Positions 43,691 through 55,528 of a stretch of DNA of 64,000 nucleotides are shown piece by piece. The number at the start of each line of letters is the position of its first letter. The stretch's first letter is position 1. Below the pieces are notes generated by a model. That model worked only from the letters and a program-made list of their open reading frames with translations, was not told where the DNA came from and did no database searches. The translations under genes and the position numbers were made by a program. Source of the stretch: Cryptomeria japonica (taxonomy: Eukaryota > Streptophyta > Pinopsida > Cupressales > Cupressaceae). The DNA lies in assembly GCF_030272615.1 (NCBI RefSeq), contig NC_081411.1, positions 832,612,160 through 832,676,159 of the forward strand, read 5' to 3'.

Positions 43691-44946
43691 TGTTAGGATA
43701 ACCGATGAACAACTGAGAAGGGGGGGGGGGGGTTGAATCAGTCGCTAACAGATTATATCAATCAAACTACTTAATAACCTTTAACTGGAGTACATAAAAA
43801 TTGAATACCGAAATAGTAGAAACAGATACATGTAACCAATAAAACTTAAGAATGAAATAGACAATTAACACAATGCAATGATGCCACATAACACCATGAT
43901 TTGTACATGGAAAACCTGGTAAAGAGAAAAACTACGGTTGGAAGCCTACCCAGAGTCAGATGATACTTCTGCAGAAAGTATGTGATACAATGAGGGGCTT
44001 GCAAATGTAGGAAGGCACACTACCTAGAGCGTACTTCTCATTAAAAAAAAGTTTGACTGACTACAAAGAGGTTATAACCACCTCAAGATAATTGGAAAAC
44101 AATACAAAATAATGAACTGCCAGAGATAGCATCTACCATGCTTGATTATAGTCTTGGTTAAGCTCAATACCAGAGGCCTTTGACCTCTTCCTTAAACCCA
44201 ATTCGATCACCTTTGATCGACCAAATATCCTTCGCATATGATATTGCATTCATGACCATGATACACTTATTTCATTCCCATACCATATCCCATGATCTAC
44301 AACGAGATCTTACATCAATTTATACAAACCCTAAGGCCTAAACCAATTAGGTCAGCCACCTAAAGATATTACAATAATATCATTACATAGATCCATATTA
44401 CAATGATATGCCATGTCGGCTTAAGACCAAAACAACAATAACCAATCTATAAATCATCTCGGTAAAGTGTAGAGAACACATTAACATGATACCGGTCCAT
44501 AACCTAGATAGGCACCAGACCTAATCTGGGTCCACCATGCCAAAGCAATATCTTCAATCAGTTGAGGCATGATCAAGGATCACCTTCGGCATCCCGAATT
44601 CCATCTAGAAGCCACACCAACACCACTTAGCATTTTGTCAAAGATTCTTAGTGAAATCTCAGTCGGTTAAACCTTAAACCCATGTCGGTAAGGGTTTACA
44701 AGAGTGTATTATAGCATCCGATCACCAAGTCAATACCAACTGACCAAAACATGCTCCAGAAGCATTTAACACATAAAACTAAACATGTCGGAAGTGTCCA
44801 ACAGATAGTCCCTTCTATCAGTAACACTAGATCTTCTACCAGTAACCAAAACCTATCTATTGGTAACCAAAACCATAATAACTAGTGTTGACATCAATGA
44901 CAAAACAAAAATGCAACACATAATCAATTCATCCATATTGCCAACA
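43691..44946 (-). repeat. Element F 3' LTR
   Basis: 1256 bp; plus-strand view TGTTAGGATAACC to TATTGCCAACA. Long G run at about 43719 (12 G). Minus-strand TATAAATT near 44315. Left flank GTTGG is the presumed TSD. Confidence 0.85.
43906..43951 (-). promoter_or_regulatory. Double hairpin in element F 3' LTR (decayed)
   Basis: Same position and U-rich loops; both stems carry mismatches (GUAG arm, CUGGG/CCAAC). Confidence 0.4.
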
Positions 44947-45423
44947 ATCTCCCCCTTTGGCATTGATGGCAATACTAGATGTGAAAAACATCCAAGTACC
45001 AAGAAATGCCAAACAAGTCTCCCCCTATGGAAGACAGCCAACAATCTCATGAATATCAATAACTCTCTTCCTATGAATAATATCTCTGTAAAGTTCTGAA
45101 ATTATTTTTCACATCACTATCTCTCCCCCTTTGACATCAATGCTAGATATCTAACAAAAATATCAAAGCAAAAATATAAACCTCTTATTCTCAAAGATGA
45201 CTACTCCCCCTGAGTAGTAGCACCACTCATCAGTGTCAGAATGAATAATATCTCTGATAATGCATGTTGGACTGATGCCAAAATGCATCAATCAAGTCTC
45301 TATCAGAGGGGCAGAAACCCCTAACCTATCTCTCAAATACTCAAATGATTCCTTAGACAATGGTTTAGTGAATATATTTGCAATATGTTCTTTAGTGTTC
45401 ACATAAACCAATTTGACTTCCTT
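44947..45423 (-). promoter_or_regulatory. Element F 3' UTR with two polypurine tracts
   Basis: AAAGGGGGAGAT (minus) abuts the LTR at 44947-44959; second GTCAAAGGGGGAGAG at about 45121-45138. Tail end of pol (VYVNTKEHIANIFTKPLSKE) is readable to about 45310. Confidence 0.75.
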
Positions 45424-46670
45424 TTATTCTACCTTGTCCTTCAGAAAGTTATATTTTATTGATATGTGCTTAGTCTTGGATTGAAATTTTGGATTCTTAG
45501 ACATGTCAATAGTTGTTGAGTTATCGCAATAGATAACTATCGGTTCACTACAATTTACCTTGATATCCTTCAACATTTTCTTCATCCACAAGACTTGAGT
45601 GCAATTAGTTGTTGCTGCAAGATACTCAGATTCTGTAGTAGATAAAGAAATGCATGACTGTTTTTTGCTGATCCATGAAACCAATTTCTTTCCAAGAAAG
45701 AAAGCTCTACCAAAAGTGCTATTCCTTTCATTAGTATCTCCTACCCAATCTGAATCTGTATATGCACATAAAGTGAAGTTACCATCTCTAGAATACCATA
45801 AGCCATATTCTGTTGTTCCTTGCAAATACTGGAATATCCCCTTTACTACACATTCATGATTTTCTTTAGGATTACTTTGATATCTTGAAACAATACTTAT
45901 TACATTCATAATATCTAGTCTAGTTTGATTTATATATAACGAGCCACTAATCATAGAGTTATACCTTGTCGGATTTACTGGTGCAGATATATCTTTGATA
46001 GATAATTTCTCACTTGTCACCATAGGAGTACTTATCGGTTTAGAATTATCCATACCAAACTTCTTCAAAAATTCCCTTAGATACTTAGTTTGACAGATAA
46101 AAATGCCTTTGTCAATTTGAGTAATCTGCAAACCTAACAAAAATCTCATCTCACCAATCATGGACATTTCAAATTCATTCTTCATATTATTAGAAAAATC
46201 CATGCCAATTTATCTTCACCTCCAAAAATGATATCATCAACAAATACTTCAATAATAAAAATATCATCATCAGTGATCTTATAATATAAATTACTATCAG
46301 CACTGCCTTTAGTAAAACCAAGCTTCAAAAGATATTTATCCAATCTTGCATACCAAGCTCTAGGAGCTTGTTTCAATCCATATAAAGCTTTCTTCAATCT
46401 ACAAACCATATGTTTATCAGCTGTCAGTGAAAATCCATTAGGTTTCTCAATGTATACCTCTTCCTCAAGTTCACCATTCAAAAATGCACATTTAACATCC
46501 ATTTGATAGACTTTATAGTTCTTATAAGCTGTATAGGCAAGAAATAGTCCAGTAGCTTCAATTCTAACTACATGTACAAATGTCTCACCATAATCAATTC
46601 CTTCCATTTGACAATATCCTTTACAAACTAATCTAGCCTTATTTATTATAACTTGACCATCCTCATTCAT
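45310..46670 (-). pseudogene. copia reverse transcriptase and RNase H (element F)
   Basis: 46670-46200 reads [60 protein letters not shown] and FVDDIIFGGED. A frameshift near 46200 moves to the 259-codon frame 46203-45424: KNEFEMSMIGEMRFLLGLQI, then RNase H with YTDSDWVGDTNERNSTFGRA, LSTTESEYLAAT and YCDNSTTIDMSKN, so catalytic Asp/Glu/Asp are kept. A stop then separates the final KEVKLVYVNTKEH segment. Best preserved copia RNase H of the window. Confidence 0.88.
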
Positions 46671-46718
46671 TTTATTTTTAAAAACCCATTTATTTCCAAT
46701 AACATTCTTATTTTTAGG

Positions 46719-47797
46719 TCAGGGAACTAAAGTCCAAGTCTCATTCTTCTCTATCTGATCTAATTTATCTTCCATAGCCTTTAACCAATGTTTATCTTTA
46801 CAAGCTTCAATAACAGATGTTGGTTTAATTTGAGAAATAAGACATAGCTCTTCATTTGCCAGTCTTCTTCTTGTCATAACTCCCTTGTTCCTATCTCCAA
46901 TGATTTGATCTTCAGAATGATTTAACCTTACATACGTTGGTGTCTTTTGAACTTCAGGTTCACTTCTCTGATCACTAGTCACTGTTGAATTTTATGATTG
47001 TGTTGGTGTAACTGTCTTAGTTTCCTATACTGGTTGAGGCATTGTTGGTTCAGTTATGATCATTTCCATTGTCGGTTCCTTGTCATATGATATATATTGA
47101 TTTCTATATTGCTCATCCACTTTCACATTAACACTCTCTACAATTTTCTGCAATATTTTTTTATAACATCTATATGCTTTTCTTTTCTTTGAATATCCAA
47201 GAAATATCCCTTCATCACATCTAGGATCAAACTTCCCAATCGAATCATCCCTTTTGATATAACATTTACTTCCAAAAATTCGAAAATATTTAGTAGTAGG
47301 TGTATGTCCAAACCATAATTCATAAGGGGTCTTACTGGTTTCACCTTTGATGTGAACTCTATTGAATGTGTAGACTGATGTACTCATTGCTTCTCTCCAG
47401 TAGATGTGAGGCAATTTGGCTTCCATCATCGTAGATCTTGCTACATCCAAAATGGTTATATTCTTCCTTTCCACTACTCCATTCTGCTGAGGAGTCCGAG
47501 GTGCAGATAAATGTCTCCTAATTCCATTTGTCTCACAATAACTATTAAATTCATGAAAGGTGAACTCACTGCCTTGATCTGATCTTAGACATTTGATTTT
47601 CAATCCAGTTTCTATTTCTACCTTTGCTTTAAATATCTTGAATTTCTAAAAGGCTTCAAACTTATCCCTTAGAAAAGTCACCCACATCATCCTAGAATAG
47701 TCATCAATAATCAACATGAAATACCTATCACCTTGCAAGCTTCTAGTCCTTGCTGGACCACATAAGTTAGTGTGAATCAAATCAAGTAAATCATTAG
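46719..47797 (-). pseudogene. copia integrase core and C-terminus (element F)
   Basis: From 47797 inward: NDLLDLIHTNLCGPARTRSL (first catalytic Asp changed to Asn: HTNL for HTDL), RYFMLIIDDYSRMMWVTFL, LRSDQGSEFTFHEF, QQNGVVERKNITIL, then RIFGSKCYIKRDDSIGKFD and GIFLGYSKKRKAYRCYK. Linker 46982-46719 leads to RT. Stops at about 47646 and 47024. All in one frame. Upstream sequence continues at 59034 on the other side of J. Confidence 0.87.
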
Positions 47798-49078
47798 TGT
47801 ACGCTAGGAAATAGGAAATCATCACAAGCAATTCAAAATACTAATCTAGCTCAATCACAAAAGCTCATTGCAATGAATCTATCCTAAGCACACTCAATAG
47901 AGACATGAAATCAAAACATTCAAAATTAAAGACATATGCAAACCAATGGTAGATTTGAATGCTTCTTCATGCAGCTCCATTGTCCTTCTTTCTTCTCCAA
48001 ATAGCCTTTTGTTGTGGATCTCACCTTCAAGTGCACAAACCTAATGTGAAAGCAAGATTGATATTGGCACAAGAATACTAGAAGAAGTGATTATTTCTCA
48101 TTATCTGATTCTATGATTATGTGATTGCAAAAGTGATTACCAAATTAAGAATCAAGGGATTTGAGTGAAGAAATTCATCCAATTTATAGACAAATTGGAG
48201 AAATGATCAAATTAGCATGAAAGAGATTCAAATGGAAATTCAAATCAAGAATAGCAAAATTATGACATGTGTATGACAAATTGCTATGCAAGGATTTATG
48301 ACAAGATTTATGACAATTTATGACAAATTGCTATGCAAGGGTTGATTGACATGAATTTGAAATAGAAATAGACATTTAGGAATTTAGGAGAAATTAGAAA
48401 ATTAGGTTAGAAATGATGACTTGGAAATTAGGAAATTGATGCAAATTAGGTAAATTAATTAATAATTTCTCATTCATTAATTAATTTACAAAAATAGGAG
48501 GAATAATTAGCCAATTAAATAAACATTTAATTGCGATGAGAAGACTTAGGATAAATAAATAATTTATTAATCCTAGAGAGAGAAATGACAAACAAGGTTA
48601 AATGATTAAATCATGAAACCCTAAAAGATGAATTAGCAATGCAAGAACGACAATTAGGTCTTGATGAAAGATAATTGATGTTGATTTGATTATGATCATG
48701 ATTCTGAATGATTTGATTGATAAACAATTGAGATTGATTGACAAATTGACCAATATTGACAAAGAGACCAAATTGATATGCGCCAATTGACAAGATCGAA
48801 CATGACAATGACCGATGACAAATCGATCGCAAAATTGACGAGATTGACAAGATGACAAGGATTGATGATGAATCATGACTGAAAATTGCTATCGACAAGA
48901 CCTAATTCGAAAGCGAGACAACTGAAGAATGCAGAAGAAGGACTCGATGCTCACAAATGATAAAGACCAAGTGCGTGACATAGGAGAAATGTTAATGCGA
49001 CGCAAAAACCTAAAATGAGGCAATACGCAAATGTTAAAGTATGACTTCGCAAGCGTTGACCATTGTTAGGTGTCTACA
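47798..49078 (-). repeat. Element J LTR1
   Basis: 1281 bp; plus-strand view TGTACGCTAGG to GGTGTCTACA. Nearly the same as LTR3 throughout. Contains the 13-bp inverted repeat at 48450-48489. Minus-strand CTATAAATT near 48180 may be the TATA box. Confidence 0.9.
48450..48489. repeat. Perfect 13-bp inverted repeat in J LTR
   Basis: GTAAATTAATTAA, 14-nt loop, TTAATTAATTTAC. Present unchanged in LTR2 (about 49958) and LTR3 (about 58404). Confidence 0.85.
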
Positions 49079-49323
49079 TTTTGCCCCTCTTTGAGACAAT
49101 GTGATTCTGAGCGTTGTTTCAAAGAACAATAATGAAAATGCCCCAGATAATGATAATGACATATGCATGCCCCCTCGAGGAATTGGCCGGAAATGTCCAG
49201 AAAAGAGGCCAATTGATTGATAAGAATGATAGAAAACGATAGGATCGAACGGACTGCCAAGACTGACGGAAGAAATGTTAGTAAGAAGAAATGAGACAGA
49301 AAACAGTTAGAAATAGGAATTAA
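49079..49323 (-). other. Deleted element J body between LTR1 and LTR2
   Basis: First ~235 bp copy the start of the full body at 50587 (J's 3' end including polypurine tract). The last bases GGAATTA resemble the PBS-side flank of LTR3 (CCAATTA). Everything between has been lost. Confidence 0.8.
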
Positions 49324-50586
49324 TGTAGCATAGGAAATAGGAAATCATCAAAGCAATATATAAAAAGACATATTAATCATTATTAGCTCAATCACAAACA
49401 TACATTGCAATGATCTAATCCTAAGCACACTCAATAGAGACATAAAAACAAAGCATTCAAAAATGAAAGATTATGCAAACCAAATGCAGACTTGAATGCT
49501 CCTTCCATGCGGCTCCATTGTTCTTCTTTCCTCTTCAAATGGTTGGATTGTGGATCTCACCTACAAGTGCACACACACAATTGAAAGCAAGATGGATATT
49601 GATGATTGATCAAGAGTACTAGAAGCATAAATTCGATAGCATAATTATCATCTCAAGGGTTATTAGCCAAGATTGAAGAAATTCATCCAATTTATAGAGA
49701 AATTGGAGAAATGAACAAATTAGCATGAAAGAGATTCAAATGGAAATTCAAATCAAGAATAGCAAAATTATGACATGTGTATGACAAATTGCTATGCAAG
49801 GATTTATGACAAGATTTATGACAATTTATGACAAATTGCTATGCAAGGATTGATTGACATGAATTTGAAATAGAAATAGACATTTAGGAATTTAGGAGAA
49901 ATTAGAAAATTAGGTTAGAAATGATGACTTGGAAATTAGGAAATTGATGCAAATTAGGTAAATTAATTAATAATTTCTCATTCATTAATTAATTTACAAA
50001 AATAGGAGGAATAATTAGCCAATTAAATAAACATTTAATTGCGATGAGAAGACTTAGGATAAATAAATAATTTATTAATCCTAGAGAGAGAAATGACAAA
50101 CAAGGTTAAATGATTAAATCATGAAACCCTAAAAGATGAATTAGCAATGCAAGAACGACAATTAGGTCTTGATGAAAGATAATTGATGTTGATTTGATTA
50201 TGATCATGATTCTGAATGATTTGATTGATAAACAATTGAGATTGATTGACAAATTGACCAATATTGACAAAGAGACCAAATTGATATGCGCCAATTGACA
50301 AGATCGAACATGACAATGACCGATGACAAATCGATCGCAAAATTGACGAGATTGACAAGAGGACAAGGATTGATGATGAATCATGACTGAAAATTGCTAT
50401 CGACAAGACCTAATTCGAAAGCGAGACAACTGAAGAATGCAGAAGAAGGACTCGATGCTCACAAATGATAAAGACCAAGTGCGTGACATAGGAGAAATGT
50501 TAATTTGACGCAAAAACCTAAAATGAGGCAATACGCAAATGTTAAAGTATGACTTCGCAAGCGTTGACCATTTTTAGGTGTCTACA
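49324..50586 (-). repeat. Element J LTR2 (middle)
   Basis: 1263 bp. From about 49680 onward nearly identical to LTR1, but the first ~350 bp (U5 side) are clearly more divergent (TGTAGCATAGG start). Confidence 0.88.
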
Positions 50587-51494
50587 TTTTGCCCCTCTTT
50601 GAGACAATGCGATTCTGAGCGTTGTTTCAAAGAACAATAATGAAAATGCCCCAGATAATGATAATGACATATGCATGCCCCCTCGAGGAATTGGCCGGAA
50701 ATGTCCAGAAAAGAGGCCAATTGATCGATAAGAATGATAGAAAACGATAGGATCGAACGGACTGCCAAGACTGACGGAAGAAATGTTAGTAAGAAGAAAT
50801 GAGACAGAAAACAGTTAGAGATGAAGAAAAACTTGCTTTCACTAATGCACTTTGTAGGTGAGAACCTTTATTTAATGTAGCAAAATGGATGTGTAGCATC
50901 ATGGCATTGAAGGCCAGAGCTGAAATGCAACCCTTTTTGCAAAAGACAGACACATCACAGACAAACAACAATCACAATAACAAAAGAAAAGGACCATGAA
51001 CCATCCCGGTCACTCTAATTCACTCAGTGACATCATCGAGCAACATAGGAACATGATCAAAGCCAAAGATAAATCAGTAAAAAGATAAGATGCACAAATT
51101 CCAACAAATCAAACAAACATCTTGATCTTCATTGTCAAAAGTTGAAAGTGCTGATAGGATGATCATGCTGTCTGGTTTCAGGACATGCGGTACCCCGTCT
51201 AAGACAAGACATAGTCTAGTTTCGAGTATACCACACCCTGTATAAGACCCATGATATTAGAGACAAGGACAAATGATTTTGAGGTTGATTGATATGACAA
51301 TTTTGATCAGTTTGAATGTTTGGTTTGATTGAAAAGTTCATCTGTTTACGCATGATTTCATTAAAGCACAGTGTTGGATTGTGTGTCGTTGAATGTATAC
51401 TCAGGGATCTGTCTATGCACAAAAAAGAGATCCTTTATTGACAAAATGCTTGTTTTTTGGATTTTAATGTGTTGAAATGTTTTTGTGTTCATTT

Positions 51495-51720
51495 TTTTCA
51501 GGACTTTTAATGATTTTTAGGGATTTTCATTTTTCAATTTTTAGATATTTTTTCAGGACATTTTTAAATGTTTTATGAGATTTTTTTCTTTCAGGACATT
51601 TTTCAATTTTTATGATCTTTCTTCAGGACATTTTTCAATTTTTTTATGAGATTTTGTCCAGGACATTTTTCAATTTTTAAGAGATTTTTTCAGGACATTT
51701 TTCGATTTTTTTGAGATTTT
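51495..51720. repeat. Degenerate tandem repeat
   Basis: Six or so units of about 40 bp built on TCAGGACATTTTTCAATTTT plus a GAGATTTT part. Confidence 0.8.
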
Positions 51721-52373
51721 GCCCCCAGTGTCTAGCAAGGCAAGGAATATGATAGGTGAATAAATAGGCTTTCTGAAATGATGGTGGATAGAGGGAAGAC
51801 AGAGGCCTTTTATCATGGAGACAATGCGGATGCAATTTTCAAGGGCTATGGCATGATGGGACAAGAGACTGGATATGACAATGTAAAGCAGTGACATGGC
51901 ATGAGGGACATGTCAAGAGGTTTTGGAAACCATGTTTAAATTTTGCGTCCTTATGTCAGATCAAGATCAAAGAATGAAAAAGAGTGTATGGATAGTGATA
52001 AGATATGGATAGGATAAGCAAGACCAAGAATGGATAAGGGACATGGACTGAAGGTCAGGATTGGATACAGGATAGTGGCAGAAAGTTGCAATAAGATAGG
52101 GAATATGGATGAAAGGTTGTAATAAGCAAATGGATAAAGACCAAAAGCTATGATGGACTAAAAGCTGCAAACAAGATGCATGATGCTCATGAGGATCCTC
52201 AGCCTTGTCAAGATCAAAGGTGGAAAGAGGAAAATGGACATGAGGGATGATAGGATATGAAGGGTAATGACAGGGGTTCGATAGGACAATGAATCAATGA
52301 AGGACAAAAGGATATGATAGGATAAAACCTGCCCCCAAGTGTAGTGTGCAAGAAGTTCATAAATTACGCATGA

Positions 52374-52478
52374 CGCCTGTTTGCCAGGTTTTCATCACGG
52401 TACTTGCCCAAAGCGCCTGTTTGCCAGGTTTTCATCACGGTACTTGCCCAAAGCGCCTGTTTGCCAGGTTTTCACCAG
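52374..52478. repeat. 40-bp tandem repeat, 2.6 copies
   Basis: Units begin CGCCTGTTTGCCAGGTTTTC at 52374, 52414 and 52454; the first two are identical over 40 bp, the third diverges after 25 bases. TTGCCAGG/CCTGGCAA symmetry gives small hairpins. Confidence 0.92.
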
Positions 52479-52669
52479 TGGACGAATTATTTTTACTTTA
52501 CTTTTTTTTTCTTTTCTTTTTCTTTTTTTCACTTTTTTTTTTTCTCTTTTTGACTTTTTCAATAGAAGATGGACACATGATAGGGGATGGAAGAAGGACT
52601 CAAGCGTCTATTTGTTTGGATAGTAGCCTTGAAAAAAAAAAAAATGAACCATGACCTTTAAAAGTATGC

Positions 52670-55528
52670 TCAAAGACGTTGGTAGGATAAGGACATGGAA
52701 AATGAGATGAAACTAAGGCAAGGATTTATGCAAAGGATTGGACTAGAGGAATCTAAGGATGGAAATGTTGGCAAGATCGACATTGGCACACACCTTGAGA
52801 GGTGATGGACTGATGGAGGAAAGACGTATTTTGGATATTGAGATTTGGATGGAGGAATAGCTTGGGATTTTGGGACATAAGGGCCCAAAATGGATGAAGA
52901 AGGTGATGGAGGAACAGACTTGGAAGGTTTGGATGGAGGAATAGCAATTTTGGATGCCAATTTTGATGTTTCTTTAGGCTTTTGTGCTTCAAGGAGCTGC
53001 TTAGGGATCCACATGGTTTTTGATTTTTCATGCTTTCGTGGTTCCTTGGAGTGCATTGCTTGCACAAGGGATTTAGGAACCCATATATATTTTGAATTTG
53101 CTTTATTTTGCTCAATGGGCCTTTGTGGCCTTTTGGATATTTCTTTTTCTTTATAGATCATATTTTTCTTTGTTTTGACATGTCGATTATATTGGACATG
53201 TTGATCCTTGAATACATGTGGATTTTTAGACTTATGACTTTTATACTTGGCATCCAAATTGCTTGGAGAGGGAAAGGAATGCATGGATGGATAGGAATGA
53301 AATGGATTTCTTTTGTATGGATGGAATTTACTCAAGGATGTGTGCCTTTTCTGATGTTGCATAGGAGATGGAGGGATATAGGGACCTAGAATGGATGGAA
53401 GGGATGATGGGGAAGGTGGACATTTGGATTTTGACTTTGAAGGGATACCAACACCTTGGGTGTGAGCTCTGTAGCCATGACCATTAGTATATTCTTTGAT
53501 ATGAAGGGGTTCTTGCTCATGGAGGTCTACTCCTTTGCCTTTATGAATATCTTGACTTTTAGGAGACTCTTTTCTTTGGGACGAAGACGTGAGTCCATTA
53601 TGAGGTGGATATGATATGAGAGAAATAATGAGATCTTGAAGTGGATCGGATTGCACCAAAGTGGAAGAACCCATTATGCATGTCGAGGGTTCATGAACAT
53701 CTTGCACTGACACGTTAGAATCATGAGGGGGATTAGGATCATGAGGGGGATTAGGATTGTGTAGTGGACATGGTTCAATGACAGGCTCTTCAAGAGATGG
53801 AATGGGATCATCAAAAGAAATGTGATCTTGGAGTGTATATGCTGGATTAGGATGTGGAGATGGAGGAACAAGTGGATCTTGTGGAGGATCTGAAGGAATG
53901 ATAGGGTCTTGTGTTGGAAATGAACTTGGAAGGATACTTTGATCTTGACAAGGAGGAAGATCATTGGATTCCTCTTTAAAATTGCTTTGCTCTTGACTTT
54001 TAATGGGATCATCAGAAAGGATAGAAAGGATATCTTGATCTTTCTTAGGAAGTGGAATGTCAATGGGATTTGAAAGGACATTTTTTTCATGAAATGGAAG
54101 GGGGTCGTTTGGGATTGGATGAACTGGGATATCTTGATCTTGCTCAAGGAATGGAGTGTCAATAGGACTTTGGATAGGATGGACAAGAATAGGGGAATCA
54201 TCGTGAGTGTCTGGGAATATGGGGTCCAGGTCAATGATTGGATGGGACGATAAGGTTTCAGGATCTTGATCTTGATCTATTTCAAGACACGTTTCTTCAT
54301 GCTCTAAATTATCCTCTTGACATGGGGTTGGACTTTGGATATGCATGGAGGATTCTGACGAGGTATCAATGCTTTGGCATGAAGGGGATGCACTTTGAAC
54401 ATTTATGATGGATTCTGACAAGGAATCAATGCTTGAACATGAGGAAGAGGGACTTTGAATGGGGTCCTCTAAAATAGGTAATGGCAATAAAGTGCATTGT
54501 GGCATTGGGTCTTGTATTTCTGAAACATGACAAGGATGTGCATCATGAATTGGATTATCTTGGCAATCAATTATGGATAGCTCTTGGGTAATTGCATCCT
54601 TGGGTGTATTGTTTGATGAGGACAATATGGAAGGTTCTTGTGAAACTTCTAGAGGTGTAGGGATAGATGCCACTGGAAAGTCAATTTGTTTGTGAGGGGA
54701 TGAGGCATTGCTAGACATAATTGTATTACCTTGATCTTCCTCAAAGAATTCACTTGGTCATTTCCTTAAGATCATTGCAATAAAGCCACCTTTCTTTCGA
54801 GGTTTTGACATAGTTGTATTTGGAATTTGAACTTGTTTTTTATTTGATGTCATGTTTTGATATTGGACTTGGTTTAATTGTTCTGACATGTTTGAAACTT
54901 GGGTTGGTGTGTGTTGCAACCTTTGTTTTTGAATGTTTGGTTGTTGTTGTTGATACTGAGTTGTCCATTGAGTTTGTTGTTGATACTTGATAGTCGGTTG
55001 GACATATTGTTGAAATTGGACCATTGGTTGTGTTGGTTGCATATGTTAGACAATTGGTTGAGCCATTGGTTGTGATGGTTGAAACTCTGATTGATAGTAA
55101 ACACCTTCTTGTTCTTGTTGTGGAGGCACATAATGTTGAAATTGATGTTGTCTCTTTTCTTGAAATTGTTTCATCATCTCTATTTGGGAGAGGAGAGCTG
55201 GTATGTCTGATCGTTCAAGAAGAGATTTGACATCAATTGGCTCAATATTTGGATTTTGAACTGGAAGTTTTCAAAACATTTTGGACATTTGTGATCTATT
55301 CTTCTGAATGTTTTTTACTCTTTGTTCCAATATCTCATTTTCTTGAGCTAGTTTCTCCTCTAGTTTTTGTATTTGGACATTTACATCATCATGATAAGTT
55401 TGACCAATGTTGCCTTGTTGTTGGGTTTGATATAATTGTGATTGCATTGTCGGTTGATATGTCAAACTTTGTTGCATCATTGGTGCTTGGAACCTTGTTT
55501 CAATAGACATGTCACTATGCAAATGCAA
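52670..55528 (-). pseudogene. Large Pro/Ser/Gln-rich gag-like frame of element J
   Basis: One frame of about 953 codons with stops at about 55271 (TGA), 55045 (TAA) and 54758 (TGA); its last 682 codons (54718-52670) are fully open. N-terminal part: Gln-rich, then a short coiled coil VQIQKLEEKLAQENEILEQR, then very Gln-rich (QQYVQPTIKYQQQTQWTTQY). C-terminal part: repeated Asp-Pro-Ile/Leu and Ser-Pro motifs (QDPIIPSDPPQDPLVPPSPH), then a basic, Lys/Ser/Pro-rich end with repeated LGPYIPPSP/LGPYVPKSQ and a repeated WVPKSLVQAM/WIPKQLLEAQ motif. No zinc knuckle, protease or RT. Position right after the leader suggests Gag or a Gag substitute. I do not recognise the family. Confidence 0.65.

Larger units (their letters stand above)
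43691..47797 (-). mobile_element. Element F: Ty1/copia retrotransposon, 3' part, minus strand
   Basis: 3' LTR 43691-44946, polypurine tracts, RNase H, RT and most of integrase. It is cut in integrase by J (47798-59033), continues 59034-59062, then is cut by I. Gag, protease and 5' LTR should lie beyond the window. Same family as C. Confidence 0.88.
50587..52669 (-). other. Element J 3' untranslated region
   Basis: About 2.1 kb between the main frame's stop and LTR2, with no gene that I can support. It holds the polypurine tract (50587-50600), degenerate CAGGACATTTTT repeats (51495-51720), a 40-bp tandem repeat (52374-52478) and a long pyrimidine run (52489-52560; purine on the element's strand). 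Confidence 0.7.

Noticed and set aside
43715-43735. 12-base G run as a G-quadruplex or regulatory site
   Set aside because: All minus-strand LTRs carry a C/G run here of varying length (6-12); length may be affected by sequencing error, so no claim is made.
48598-48898. Minus-strand frames of 92-95 codons repeated at 48598, 50106 and 58553
   Set aside because: They are the same LTR sequence in J's three LTRs; two overlapping frames are equally conserved, so this is repeat identity, not coding selection.
52374-52478. Possible CRISPR-like array
   Set aside because: Repeats are directly adjacent with no spacers; a minisatellite in an LTR element of plant DNA.
52346-52654. Plus-strand 102- and 80-codon frames over 52346-52654
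   Set aside because: Made by the 40-bp repeat and the pyrimidine run; opposite to the element's direction.
53674-54234. Minus-strand 186-codon frame
   Set aside because: Alternative frame of the 682-codon frame of J; open because of biased composition.
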